Positions 21,933 through 28,082 of a stretch of 31,415 nt of DNA are shown here, in pieces. The stretch's first letter is position 1. Every line of letters begins with the position of its first letter. The notes beneath the pieces were generated by a model. It did not search any database. It worked only from the letters and a program-made list of their open reading frames with translations, and was not told where the DNA came from. The position numbers were made by a program, and so were the translations under genes. The stretch is from a virus: IMG/VR virus record IMGVR_UViG_3300030329_004653, positions 1 through 31,415 of that record; one strand, written 5' to 3'.

Positions 21933-22166
21933 ATGCAAAACATTTTAAAGACATCGTTAGAAATGCTTTTAAAGGTACTAACGGATGCACAAACCACAGA
22001 ACAGGAAAAACTTTCAACCTATGAAAAATATCCTGATTTGGAAAGTGAGGACAAGGGACATATTTTAGGATACATTGATGGATTGGGCTATGCGGTAAAT
22101 ATAGTCAAGAGTCAATTGGATATGGTCAAATTGGCGGAAGATTTTACAGGGAGTAGGGAATGTTAA
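21933..22166 (+). CDS. small hypothetical protein, first gene of the second unit
   Basis: A 77-residue protein starting MQNILKTSLEMLLKVLTDAQ. It is helical with a short loop around GHILGYIDGLGYAVNIV and an acidic character. It is preceded by a CCCGAAAGGG mini-hairpin and AGGAGACG, a variant of the array leader, so the same signal type extends into this unit. Its stop overlaps the next start. Function unknown. Confidence 0.7.
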   Translation: MQNILKTSLEMLLKVLTDAQTTEQEKLSTYEKYPDLESEDKGHILGYIDGLGYAVNIVKSQLDMVKLAEDFTGSREC

Positions 22167-22528
22167 ATAGTGAAAGTGAATTTTATTCAACATTATTTGA
22201 TGCTACAAAGCCGATGAGGGAATCTATAAGACCGCATAGAGAGGTGTTGCACAATGACCCAAAAATGCCTAAAAAGAACTCCCAATGTTGGAAGATACTA
22301 AAAAGGTTTGTAGAAAGCAATGGAGTCCTTTTCACAGGGGACTTTATGCTTATGTATATCGCAAGATATGGTGCAAGGATAGGAGACCTACGGAACAAGT
22401 ATGGTTGGACTATCACAACAAAGAAAATCAAGCAAGGAAAGACTCAATACACTTTGGATGAGGATGAATACTACAGACTCTATATGAAGAAGTTTGAGAT
22501 TTTCGGAGATGATTTAAATTTTAATTAA
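22160..22528 (+). CDS. winged-helix DNA-binding protein
   Basis: A 122-residue protein. After a polar N-terminus it shows the pattern of phage winged-helix domains: a helix QCWKILKRFVESNGVLFTGD, a turn, the recognition-type helix RYGARIGDLRNKYGWTI and a wing of strands (TTKKIKQGKTQYTLDEDEYY). Such proteins occur near replication and regulatory genes and often act as origin-binding or regulatory factors. It overlaps the gene before it by seven bases and is followed by an HTH regulator. Confidence 0.72.
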   Translation: MLNSESEFYSTLFDATKPMRESIRPHREVLHNDPKMPKKNSQCWKILKRFVESNGVLFTGDFMLMYIARYGARIGDLRNKYGWTITTKKIKQGKTQYTLDEDEYYRLYMKKFEIFGDDLNFN

Positions 22529-22539
22529 AGGAGAGTAAT

Positions 22540-22809
22540 ATGGAAAAAGCAATAGAATTTCAAAAATATTCTGTACCGAGTGTTTATGTCAATATAGGTT
22601 TGATATACGAATTTTGTGCAGAAAACAATTTGTCAATCCAAGACTTTTGTCAGGCAATAAGGATACACAGGGCAAGTTTTTACCAATACAGAGAGGGTAA
22701 ATCCCCAAGTTTGCCTATAAGGTCAAGGATTCAAAAATTTACAGGAATACCAAATGATAAGTTGTTTATACCCAATGGTAAAAAACAACAAGGCAGAGTT
22801 GTGGGATGA
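22540..22809 (+). CDS. helix-turn-helix regulator (XRE/Cro-like)
   Basis: An 89-residue protein. Residues 20-70 form a Cro/repressor-type domain: LIYEFCAENNLSIQDFCQAI (helices 1-2), RIHRASFYQYREGKSPSLPI (helix 3 and turn) and IQKFTGIPNDKLF (end helix). It probably binds operators in this phage and may switch gene expression. A good ribosome site (AAAGGAGAG) precedes ATG 22540. The 118-base gap after it contains small inverted repeats that could be its targets. Confidence 0.78.
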   Translation: MEKAIEFQKYSVPSVYVNIGLIYEFCAENNLSIQDFCQAIRIHRASFYQYREGKSPSLPIRSRIQKFTGIPNDKLFIPNGKKQQGRVVG

Positions 22810-22867
22810 CAGCACAAAGTTTTTCTTTGGGATTGTTGATTGGTAGGTATTTAGACCTAGGGATAAA

Positions 22868-22880
22868 GACAATGATTGTC
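22868..22880. promoter_or_regulatory. possible operator (GACAA TGA TTGTC)
   Basis: A perfect 5-bp inverted repeat in the gap between the HTH gene and the recombinase gene; a second one, TAGGT/ACCTA, lies about 20 bases upstream. Location beside a regulator gene is the only evidence. Confidence 0.3.
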
Positions 22881-22927
22881 TGCACGATAGTCAGGTTGTC
22901 AGGAATTTTAAATTAAGGAGAATATAG

Positions 22928-23959
22928 ATGAATTTTAAGTTACAAAACTATGAAATGGTAGAGGACAGGCTCAAGAGGTTTTGGGCAAAATGTCCTAACG
23001 GAAGAATTGACACAGAGGTTGTCAATGTGTTGATGGATGGGGCAATGATAATGGTTAAGGCATATCTTTACGAAAATAAAGAAGATGAAAAACCTGTCGC
23101 AACAGGACTTGCTATGGATTGGAAAGGCAAGGATAGTGGTGCAACAAAAACAAATTGGATGGAAACAAGTGAAACATCTGCAATAGGCAGAGCAATCGCC
23201 AATTCGAGGTATCAAGACCCAAAAGCACAAAGACCTAGTCGTGAGGAAATGCAAATCGCACTAGGTCGAAGAAACAACACACAAACAAAAGCACCTACAA
23301 AGGTAGAGAAACAAGAGGAGTTTGATTTACCAGACCCGATAGAGAACACACCACAAGACCTTATTGAGGAAGAAACTCTAAAGGAAGTAGAGGAGTTAAA
23401 TGCAACCGAAACGATTGATGGTTGGTTGGATAATGTCAAAAAAGAGTACCATAAGAAAATGGTCGCATTGAATCCGAACATCGATAAGAATGATACGAGG
23501 ATGCACTTGAACAAGGCTTTTATAGAAAAGCAAACACTTGAAAAAGGAAGAAAGAAATTTCAGGATGGAGTAGACCATTGGAACAAGATGGTCAAAACAA
23601 AGCCTTATGATATAGAGGACAGAGAAAAAGGAGACATTAATGTAAATGAAATAGATTTAGTGTCAAGTAAAGATTTACCGCCTGTTGTTGATGAGATATT
23701 GGAGAATATGGGTGCAGTAGAGGTTGATAAGTTTGAGGAGTTTCCAAACATAGTAAAAAACACTACTTACAAAAACCCTGGCTTAAAAGCATCACAAAAA
23801 CAAAAAGAATTGGTTTTGAAATGTTGCAATTACAGAAACATAAGCACAGACAGGTTAAATCAGTACCTAAAACAAGAGTTTGAATCATCTCTGGAAAACT
23901 TAACCATACAACAAGCAAGTTGGTTGATTGATGGTTTCTTTGGGGAGAAGAAAAGATGA
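22928..23959 (+). CDS. probable single-strand annealing recombinase (ERF/Rad52-like)
   Basis: A 343-residue protein. The N-terminal domain (1-115) has DTEVVNVLMDGAMIMVKAYL, then WMETSETSAIGRAIANSRYQ; the 'ETSAIGRA-AN' signature is characteristic of phage annealing proteins and related ssDNA-binding recombination proteins. A long charged, low-complexity middle (120-260) follows. The C-terminus (KASQKQKELVLKCCNYRNIS, then LTIQQASWLIDGFF) resembles the small tail domain found on other phage DNA-metabolism proteins. It is the only clear DNA-metabolism gene here. A clean AAGGAG site precedes ATG 22928. Confidence 0.72.
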   Translation: MNFKLQNYEMVEDRLKRFWAKCPNGRIDTEVVNVLMDGAMIMVKAYLYENKEDEKPVATGLAMDWKGKDSGATKTNWMETSETSAIGRAIANSRYQDPKAQRPSREEMQIALGRRNNTQTKAPTKVEKQEEFDLPDPIENTPQDLIEEETLKEVEELNATETIDGWLDNVKKEYHKKMVALNPNIDKNDTRMHLNKAFIEKQTLEKGRKKFQDGVDHWNKMVKTKPYDIEDREKGDINVNEIDLVSSKDLPPVVDEILENMGAVEVDKFEEFPNIVKNTTYKNPGLKASQKQKELVLKCCNYRNISTDRLNQYLKQEFESSLENLTIQQASWLIDGFFGEKKR

Positions 23960-24192
23960 GAAAGTGGGGATGGAGACAAGGGCATAAGGATATGATTGGA
24001 AAAGCAATCCGCTTTTATAACAAAGTCAATAGAGGGGTGGGAAATATTTTTCCGCCCCCAACAAAAGATGAGGAAGATTTGAAAGGACTCTTTTATGTTA
24101 TGTATTGGGATTGTGAATTTGAAGATAATGAAACAAAAGATAGATGTGAGTTTTATATGGAATATTTTAAAAAATACAGGAGAAGAAAATAA
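23956..24192 (+). CDS. small hypothetical protein
   Basis: A 78-residue protein starting MRKWGWRQGHKDMIGKAIRF, translationally coupled to the recombinase gene by an ATGA overlap. It has basic ends (a C-terminal FKKYRRRK) and an acidic aromatic middle (YVMYWDCEFEDNETKDRCEF). The coupling suggests that it works with the recombinase, but no family is recognised. Confidence 0.7.
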   Translation: MRKWGWRQGHKDMIGKAIRFYNKVNRGVGNIFPPPTKDEEDLKGLFYVMYWDCEFEDNETKDRCEFYMEYFKKYRRRK

Positions 24193-24195
24193 AGA

Positions 24196-24381
24196 ATGAA
24201 AAGTAAAGAAAGACATTTTGAGGTGGTTGTGAAAATAGACAAAGAACACATCCAATACGATGATACCCCTATGGAAGATATTGAGTGGAGTATCAAGGAT
24301 GAACTAGCAAGAGAACATAATATCGATTGTGATGATGCTAGTGTAGAAATAGATATAAGAGAGGTTAGATATGATAGGTAA
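24196..24381 (+). CDS. small acidic hypothetical protein
   Basis: A 61-residue protein starting MKSKERHFEVVVKIDKEHIQ. The pattern of two strands, a helix (WSIKDELAREHNIDCDD) and a last strand (ASVEIDIREVRY) suggests a small alpha-beta fold. Its stop overlaps the next start by a few bases, as in most genes of this cluster. Function unknown. Confidence 0.65.
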   Translation: MKSKERHFEVVVKIDKEHIQYDDTPMEDIEWSIKDELAREHNIDCDDASVEIDIREVRYDR

Positions 24382-24679
24382 CTTTAAATTAACTTGGTAT
24401 GGAGAATGGTGGTTATGGTGGGTATTGGTATTGAGCCTGGTAGGGAACTTTTTGCAATATGAGTTCTTTAAGGGTTACGATAAGAATGTATCTACAATCG
24501 CAGAGGGATTTGAGTCAGAGCAATTAGAGAATTTTGACCTCAACAGGGCAATTCACGAAAAGAATCTATTGATACTTGACCTGAATAAAAAGTTGAACGA
24601 ATGTATAGCAGTCCTGCAGATTGTTGAAGAAGAAACTGATGGGAGTATTGCAGTAAAGCATATATTGGAAGATGACTGA
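24371..24679 (+). CDS. membrane-anchored coiled-coil protein
   Basis: A 102-residue protein with one N-terminal transmembrane segment (WWLWWVLVLSLVGNFLQYEF, about residues 13-32) followed by a charged helical region with heptad-like spacing (LNRAIHEKNLLILDLNKKLN). It resembles small inner-membrane proteins with a cytoplasmic or periplasmic coiled coil. A spanin-like role is conceivable, but it sits in the early arm and not beside lysis genes. It overlaps both neighbours. Confidence 0.7.
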   Translation: MIGNFKLTWYGEWWLWWVLVLSLVGNFLQYEFFKGYDKNVSTIAEGFESEQLENFDLNRAIHEKNLLILDLNKKLNECIAVLQIVEEETDGSIAVKHILEDD

Positions 24680-24863
24680 AGAACAACAAATAGAATCTTT
24701 AAGGTTTTCCTTGGAGTCAAAAAAACTCCAATTAACAGAAAAAGAAATGAAGATTGTCAGACTGAATGAGATTATTTCTGACAAGAACAAGATAATAGAG
24801 GGTTATCAAATGTTTATAAGAGATAACCTGCAAAACATAATAAGGAGAGAAGATAATGGTTAA
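24672..24863 (+). CDS. 63-residue coiled-coil protein
   Basis: Starts MTEEQQIESLRFSLESKKLQ and is one long charged helix (LTEKEMKIVRLNEIISDKNK) to the end. The start lies eight bases inside the preceding membrane-protein gene, and the end overlaps the next ATG. It may pair with the coiled coil of its neighbour. Function unknown. Confidence 0.65.
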   Translation: MTEEQQIESLRFSLESKKLQLTEKEMKIVRLNEIISDKNKIIEGYQMFIRDNLQNIIRREDNG

Positions 24864-25026
24864 ATTTTATAAAGTTGAAAAAGATGGGAAAGAGATATAT
24901 AAAACCACATCCCTATCAATGGCTATAGATTACAAAAAATCTAATGGGGGAGTTGTCAAGAATAAGTGTTGGACTTATGATGATGATGGTTTTCCGCATA
25001 GGACTAAAGGAACAGAGGGAAAATAA
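24856..25026 (+). CDS. 56-residue protein, first of a tandem paralogous pair
   Basis: Starts MVKFYKVEKDGKEIYKTTSL and continues SMAIDYKKSNGGVVKNKCWT. It follows AAGGAGAGAAGATA. The spacing of FYxVxxxGKExYK, SLxMA and GG..KNKxW is shared with the next gene, so the two arose by duplication. The short beta-hairpin followed by a helix resembles small presentation domains, but I cannot name the family. Confidence 0.7.
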   Translation: MVKFYKVEKDGKEIYKTTSLSMAIDYKKSNGGVVKNKCWTYDDDGFPHRTKGTEGK

Positions 25027-25163
25027 TGAGCAATGGAACTTTGTTTTATGTTTATAGAAACGGAAAAGAAACCTACAAGTCCCCATCCTTGGTAATGGCT
25101 AGGAAACATAAGGACTTATATGGCGGAGATATTAAAAAGAACAAAAGGTGGGATTGTGAATAA
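25026..25163 (+). CDS. 45-residue protein, second of the tandem paralogous pair
   Basis: Starts MSNGTLFYVYRNGKETYKSP and continues SLVMARKHKDLYGGDIKKNK. Its ATG overlaps the stop of its paralogue (TAATG). It keeps the FYVYRNGKETYK and SLVMA positions but lacks the acidic C-terminal tail of the first copy. Function unknown. Confidence 0.65.
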   Translation: MSNGTLFYVYRNGKETYKSPSLVMARKHKDLYGGDIKKNKRWDCE

Positions 25164-25392
25164 AAAACGAAAAAAGGAATTAAGGTTAGAGATATACAAA
25201 GAAGATTTTGATTATTGGTATAAGAAAGGATGTATGGGAGAATCTGTAAGATTATCAGGAAGTGCGATTATAACAATAAAGAAACAACAATTTCTAGACT
25301 ATATGAAAAATCCTCATACCCCAACAGATATGTATACACTTGCTATGTATAAAAACTATGAAAAACTAGAGAGTGAGTTTTATGAGCAATAA
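25120..25392 (+). CDS. hypothetical protein
   Basis: Up to 90 residues from ATG 25120 (AAGGA five bases before it), overlapping the preceding gene by 44 bases. GTG 25156, preceded by AAGGTGG, would give 78 residues and a short overlap more usual for this cluster. The common part reads NKKRKKELRLEIYKEDFDYW, then VRLSGSAIITIKKQQFLDYM and a C-terminal helix ending in FYEQ. A small alpha-beta domain is likely. Function unknown. Confidence 0.65.
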   Translation: MAEILKRTKGGIVNKKRKKELRLEIYKEDFDYWYKKGCMGESVRLSGSAIITIKKQQFLDYMKNPHTPTDMYTLAMYKNYEKLESEFYEQ

Positions 25393-25744
25393 CATCAAAT
25401 GGAATTGGAATGATTCCCAAAAGGTTGGGATACAGGATGTTGCAACAGGGTTAAATCTTGGAGAGGACTTCAGATACACAATATGCCCACCAAAGGTAAG
25501 GCACTTCACAACAAAGTTGGATTTAACATATCGAAGAAAATCTAATGAGCAATGGGAAAGGATGCCTGAGTTGAGAGATAGAGGGGCAGTATGGGACAGG
25601 ATTGCTAATGGTTATGTCTGGGATAGGGACAAAGAGCAATTTGTCGTACTTGATATATCTTACGAGATAGCAGACCATTATGGAAATATTAGACTATTAG
25701 ATAAGGAAACAGGAAAAAAGACAGACTTGTGGGAAAACTATTGA
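25382..25744 (+). CDS. hypothetical protein, last gene of the coupled cluster
   Basis: A 120-residue protein starting MSNNIKWNWNDSQKVGIQDV (an in-frame GTG three codons earlier is possible). It has many aromatic and charged residues: DFRYTICPPKVRHFTTKLDL, ELRDRGAVWDRIANGYVWDR and a final RLLDKETGKKTDLWENY. The strand-rich pattern suggests a globular enzyme-like or binding domain, but no motif is diagnostic. It overlaps the end of the gene before it. Confidence 0.7.
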   Translation: MSNNIKWNWNDSQKVGIQDVATGLNLGEDFRYTICPPKVRHFTTKLDLTYRRKSNEQWERMPELRDRGAVWDRIANGYVWDRDKEQFVVLDISYEIADHYGNIRLLDKETGKKTDLWENY

Positions 25745-25755
25745 TATATGTTAAT

Positions 25756-25783
25756 TTGCAGTAAAATTTACTCTATATATAGT
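25756..25783 (+). promoter_or_regulatory. probable promoter with almost no 5' leader
   Basis: TTGCAG (25756-25761), 16 bases, then TATAGT (25778-25783). The ATG of the next gene is only 11 bases beyond the -10 and has no ribosome site, so the mRNA would be leaderless or nearly so. Confidence 0.45.
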
Positions 25784-25794
25784 AATATATACCT

Positions 25795-26094
25795 ATGGGT
25801 ATCTCTAGACCTCATAAAAAAAGGTTGGATTATTGGATTAAAGATAGTCCTGCAGGGAAAGACCATTGCAAAGAGTATTGGAAATTATTTAACAAATATG
25901 TCAAAAAAGACACAAAGCATTTCGTATGTATAAAATGCTTAGATGTTTATTACGACATACCTGCACCCTACAAGTATGGAACAAGGAGAAAAATGTGTGA
26001 TGAATGTAGTAACGAAGTTTATAATAAAAATGTATCTAAGAATCAAGATGTTATTCTTGTCAAGCAATATGGGAAAAATAGTAAAAAGAACTAA
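25795..26094 (+). CDS. small Cys4 zinc-binding protein
   Basis: A 99-residue protein starting MGISRPHKKRLDYWIKDSPA. Two CxxC pairs, FVCIKCLDVYY and KMCDECSNEV, separated by about 25 residues form a probable zinc ribbon. The rest is very basic (CKEYWKLFNKYVKKDTKHF; C-terminal KQYGKNSKKN). Such proteins often bind nucleic acid or recruit it to host factors. It is preceded by its own promoter and overlaps the start of the final HTH gene, with which it probably forms a small regulatory unit. Confidence 0.72.
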   Translation: MGISRPHKKRLDYWIKDSPAGKDHCKEYWKLFNKYVKKDTKHFVCIKCLDVYYDIPAPYKYGTRRKMCDECSNEVYNKNVSKNQDVILVKQYGKNSKKN

Positions 26095-26314
26095 AAGATG
26101 GGAGAGACCCAAAGTGAAAATAAAAGGTGAAATCCTGTCTGAGTGGATTGATGCAAGTCCGTTATCAAAAAGTGATATAGCGGAGTTGTTAGGATGTACA
26201 AGAAGAACTATCAATAGATGGATTGCAGAGACAAGGTCTCCAAGGTCAAATGACCAAAGGAAGATTGTGCAATTGACAGGTCTTAATTTCTGGGAACTAT
26301 TTGAAGAAAGATAG
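26069..26314 (+). CDS. helix-turn-helix regulator
   Basis: An 81-residue protein from ATG 26069 (MGKIVKRTKRWERPKVKIKG); a longer reading from 25943 would overlap the zinc-ribbon gene across its motif region and is less likely. The HTH is clear: ILSEWIDASPLSKSDIAELL, then GCTRRTINRWIAETRSPRSN and a closing IVQLTGLNFWELF. The basic N-terminal arm would aid DNA binding. It overlaps the end of the zinc-ribbon gene by 26 bases. Confidence 0.75.
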   Translation: MGKIVKRTKRWERPKVKIKGEILSEWIDASPLSKSDIAELLGCTRRTINRWIAETRSPRSNDQRKIVQLTGLNFWELFEER

Positions 26315-26335
26315 TATAATTGAGGAAACAGAGTG

Positions 26336-26359
26336 TGAACATTTTTTGTGTTCATAATT
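26336..26359 (+). terminator. terminator at the end of the rightward arm
   Basis: TGAACA pairs with TGTTCA around a seven-base T-rich loop, followed by TAATTTT, 22 bases after the last rightward stop. Confidence 0.5.
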
Positions 26360-26376
26360 TTGTCTCCTTAGTAAAC

Positions 26377-26413
26377 GAGGGTAGGTCAAGAATTAAAACA
26401 CTTATCTGCCCTC
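26377..26413. repeat. stem-loop in the convergent intergenic region
   Basis: GAGGGTAG pairs with CTGCCCTC (8 pairs, one G-U) around a 21-base A/T-rich loop. It stands between the converging arms; the remaining sequence to 26517 shows no gene. Confidence 0.45.
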
Positions 26414-26517
26414 ACACAAAGGGAACAAGAGTGGCGGGAAAGAGAAAGAGAAGTTAGAAATAACTACCAAGAGAATCTCTGAGGGCGGTAATAGGGCTAT
26501 TGGGTAATAGACTCCAG

Positions 26518-26766
26518 TTACTTTGATTCTCTCTCTTTCTCGCTTTTTAATTCATTAACCCAATCAACATACTGAACCAGCAAATCGTTCTTTGCTTGAA
26601 TTATCTTTATTAAATCGCTCTTTGTAAGACTCTTTAAGGTTTCATAACCTAGATTTATTTCTTTTTGTGAACATAAAGGACAAGGTTCTTTTGCAAGGTC
26701 ATATTCGCATTGCTTATCTCTTTTTTGCATTTCTTTTTCTGTTAATTTTTTTAAAATTCTTTCCAT
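26518..26766 (-). CDS. small Cys-containing hypothetical protein
   Basis: An 82-residue protein starting MERILKKLTEKEMQKRDKQC. A CEYDLAKEPCPLC segment (CxxC plus one Cys) could bind metal, followed by two helices (LTKSDLIKIIQAKNDLLVQY, then VDWVNELKSEKERESK). It is the last gene of the leftward arm. The 14-base word duplicated just before its ATG also occurs within its coding sequence, at the CEYDLAK codons. Function unknown. Confidence 0.65.
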   Translation of the reverse strand: MERILKKLTEKEMQKRDKQCEYDLAKEPCPLCSQKEINLGYETLKSLTKSDLIKIIQAKNDLLVQYVDWVNELKSEKERESK

Positions 26767-26794
26767 AAGGTCATACTCGCAAGGTCATACTCGC
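26767..26794. repeat. tandem 14-base repeat AAGGTCATACTCGC
   Basis: Two exact copies side by side immediately before the ATG of the 82-residue gene. A third copy with one change lies inside that gene (26695-26708), and an exact copy is found in the small-gene array (19604-19617). Confidence 0.8.
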
Positions 26795-26795
26795 A

Positions 26796-27671
26796 TTAAA
26801 CTTCAGCCCTTATAAATTCAAATTTTACTTTTTCATCTCTTGGAGAATAAAAAAACCTTAACCACCAAGCACCTGTAGGTTTAGGGGGCATACCCCTTTC
26901 CCTGTGCCAACCCTCTCCAACACAGAAGTCCTCTTTGTAAGATGGAAGTTGCACCGCATATTGTGTAGATAATGTAGGTGTATAAAGGTTATTAGAGAGT
27001 TTTTCCCTCATAATCTCCAAAACCCAAGACTCGTGGATATGACCACAAACGACAATGTCTGCATCTGGGGTATATACTGCTCTTCTCTGAGCCTGTATAG
27101 TACCTTTGGTAACAGGACCACCCCCCCCGTATCCGTGAGTGTAATTTAATGTAACCCTATATCTTCTTCCTTTGTTGTTGTTTTCCTTAAACTTAAATAC
27201 GACATATCCAGCATACTTTCCAACAAGTGTCTCTCCCTGATACAAGGTATTTAAAAGTTGTGAGAGCCGCTGTGTAAGGTCAATTTCTTGATTCTTCAAT
27301 ACAGCAGTTTCGTGGTTTCCTGGAGAAATAAATCTTATATTCTTCGCATAAGGCGAAAGCCAATCTGCCGCTTGTTCAACAAGGGCATCAAAGTAATTCG
27401 GAACTTTTAGTTCATCCCTTAACTCTCCTTTACTTCTCCTAGGGTCATATTTACCCCCCATACAATCAAAAAAATCCCCCAAGATAAACACATCTGCATC
27501 CCTTTCCTGTGCCTGTTTCAAGTGATAATCCATAAGGTCTCTGTCGCACTTCTTACTATCCCAATGATGGTCAGAGGACAACAAAACCCAATGTTCCCAA
27601 TTTTTATTTCTCTTATAGTCAATATCGTGCTTAAACACAACATTGTTTGCCCTTTCAAACTTTACACCCAT
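26796..27671 (-). CDS. calcineurin-like metallophosphoesterase
   Basis: A 291-residue protein with the complete metal-binding set in order: LLSSDHHWDSKK (D-x-H), FILGDFFDCMGG (GD-x-x-D), FISPGNHETAVL (GNHE), NYTHGYGGGGPV (H) and VVCGHIHESWVL (GHxH). These residues coordinate two metals in phosphoesterases and nucleases of this superfamily. The middle insertion (residues about 60-100) is charged. Its location after fibre and membrane-protein genes is odd for a nuclease. It could process DNA or nucleotides late in infection, or serve a lysis-side function. The start shares bases with the stop of the upstream gene. Confidence 0.9.
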   Translation of the reverse strand: MGVKFERANNVVFKHDIDYKRNKNWEHWVLLSSDHHWDSKKCDRDLMDYHLKQAQERDADVFILGDFFDCMGGKYDPRRSKGELRDELKVPNYFDALVEQAADWLSPYAKNIRFISPGNHETAVLKNQEIDLTQRLSQLLNTLYQGETLVGKYAGYVVFKFKENNNKGRRYRVTLNYTHGYGGGGPVTKGTIQAQRRAVYTPDADIVVCGHIHESWVLEIMREKLSNNLYTPTLSTQYAVQLPSYKEDFCVGEGWHRERGMPPKPTGAWWLRFFYSPRDEKVKFEFIRAEV

Positions 27672-27976
27672 ATATATACCATCCCTATTATTTCATAAAT
27701 TATTAAAACCCTCATTACGATTAAAGCAAAGTCAATGCAGATTTCTGCTGACCTCTCATCAAGTTTCCTAAGTTGTGTCCAGACAATCGCAAATCCAGAC
27801 AAGAAAAGCATTTTCGTTTGCCATACTGACCAATCCTGTTGTAGGAAATGGTCGAAAATCGGATTAACCTCTTCTCCGCCAAGGGAGAGAAAATAATCCG
27901 TTGCCAAAGCATCAAGTAGTGACAGCACAACGAAAGTAAGTGCTTTTGTGTTAATTCTAAAAGTGTTATCAAGCAT
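27662..27976 (-). CDS. small polytopic membrane protein (DUF5658-like)
   Basis: A 104-residue protein with about three transmembrane helices: LTFVVLSLLDALATDYFLSL, MLFLSGFAIVW and IVMRVLIIYEIIGMVYIWV. The 'D-x-x-T ... GGEEVNPIF' motif after the first helix matches what I remember of DUF5658 membrane proteins. In this position (after the fibre, before the phosphoesterase) it may act as a holin-like protein. A GGAG site precedes ATG 27976. Confidence 0.72.
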   Translation of the reverse strand: MLDNTFRINTKALTFVVLSLLDALATDYFLSLGGEEVNPIFDHFLQQDWSVWQTKMLFLSGFAIVWTQLRKLDERSAEICIDFALIVMRVLIIYEIIGMVYIWV

Positions 27977-27991
27977 TTCATTCTCCTATAT

Positions 27992-28072
27992 TTATATTCT
28001 TGGTATTGTTATTACCGATAATGATGATACGAATAAAATCATCACAAGTAAAACAAAAATGTACTTTTTCAT
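27992..28072 (-). CDS. 26-residue hydrophobic peptide
   Basis: MKKYIFVLLVMILFVSSLSV plus six residues, with a strong ribosome site (AAGGGGGAAACA) before ATG 28072. It looks like a bare signal-anchor helix. Together with the membrane gene that follows 16 bases later it may be part of a lysis function. It has no lipobox cysteine. Confidence 0.55.
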   Translation of the reverse strand: MKKYIFVLLVMILFVSSLSVITIPRI

Positions 28073-28082
28073 TGTTTCCCCC

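Noticed and set aside
25748-25933. 61-codon plus-strand frame
   Set aside because: It overlaps the zinc-ribbon gene in another frame and starts upstream of the promoter-like site; the zinc-ribbon frame has clear CxxC motifs.
26377-26517. tRNA or other small RNA gene in the convergent gap
   Set aside because: An 8-bp stem is present, but no T-loop, anticodon arm or promoter could be found.
27119-27128. Run of eight C/G in the phosphoesterase gene as a phase-variable tract
   Set aside because: It encodes a Gly run next to a conserved His, and the frame is intact. A single homopolymer without evidence of length variation is not enough.
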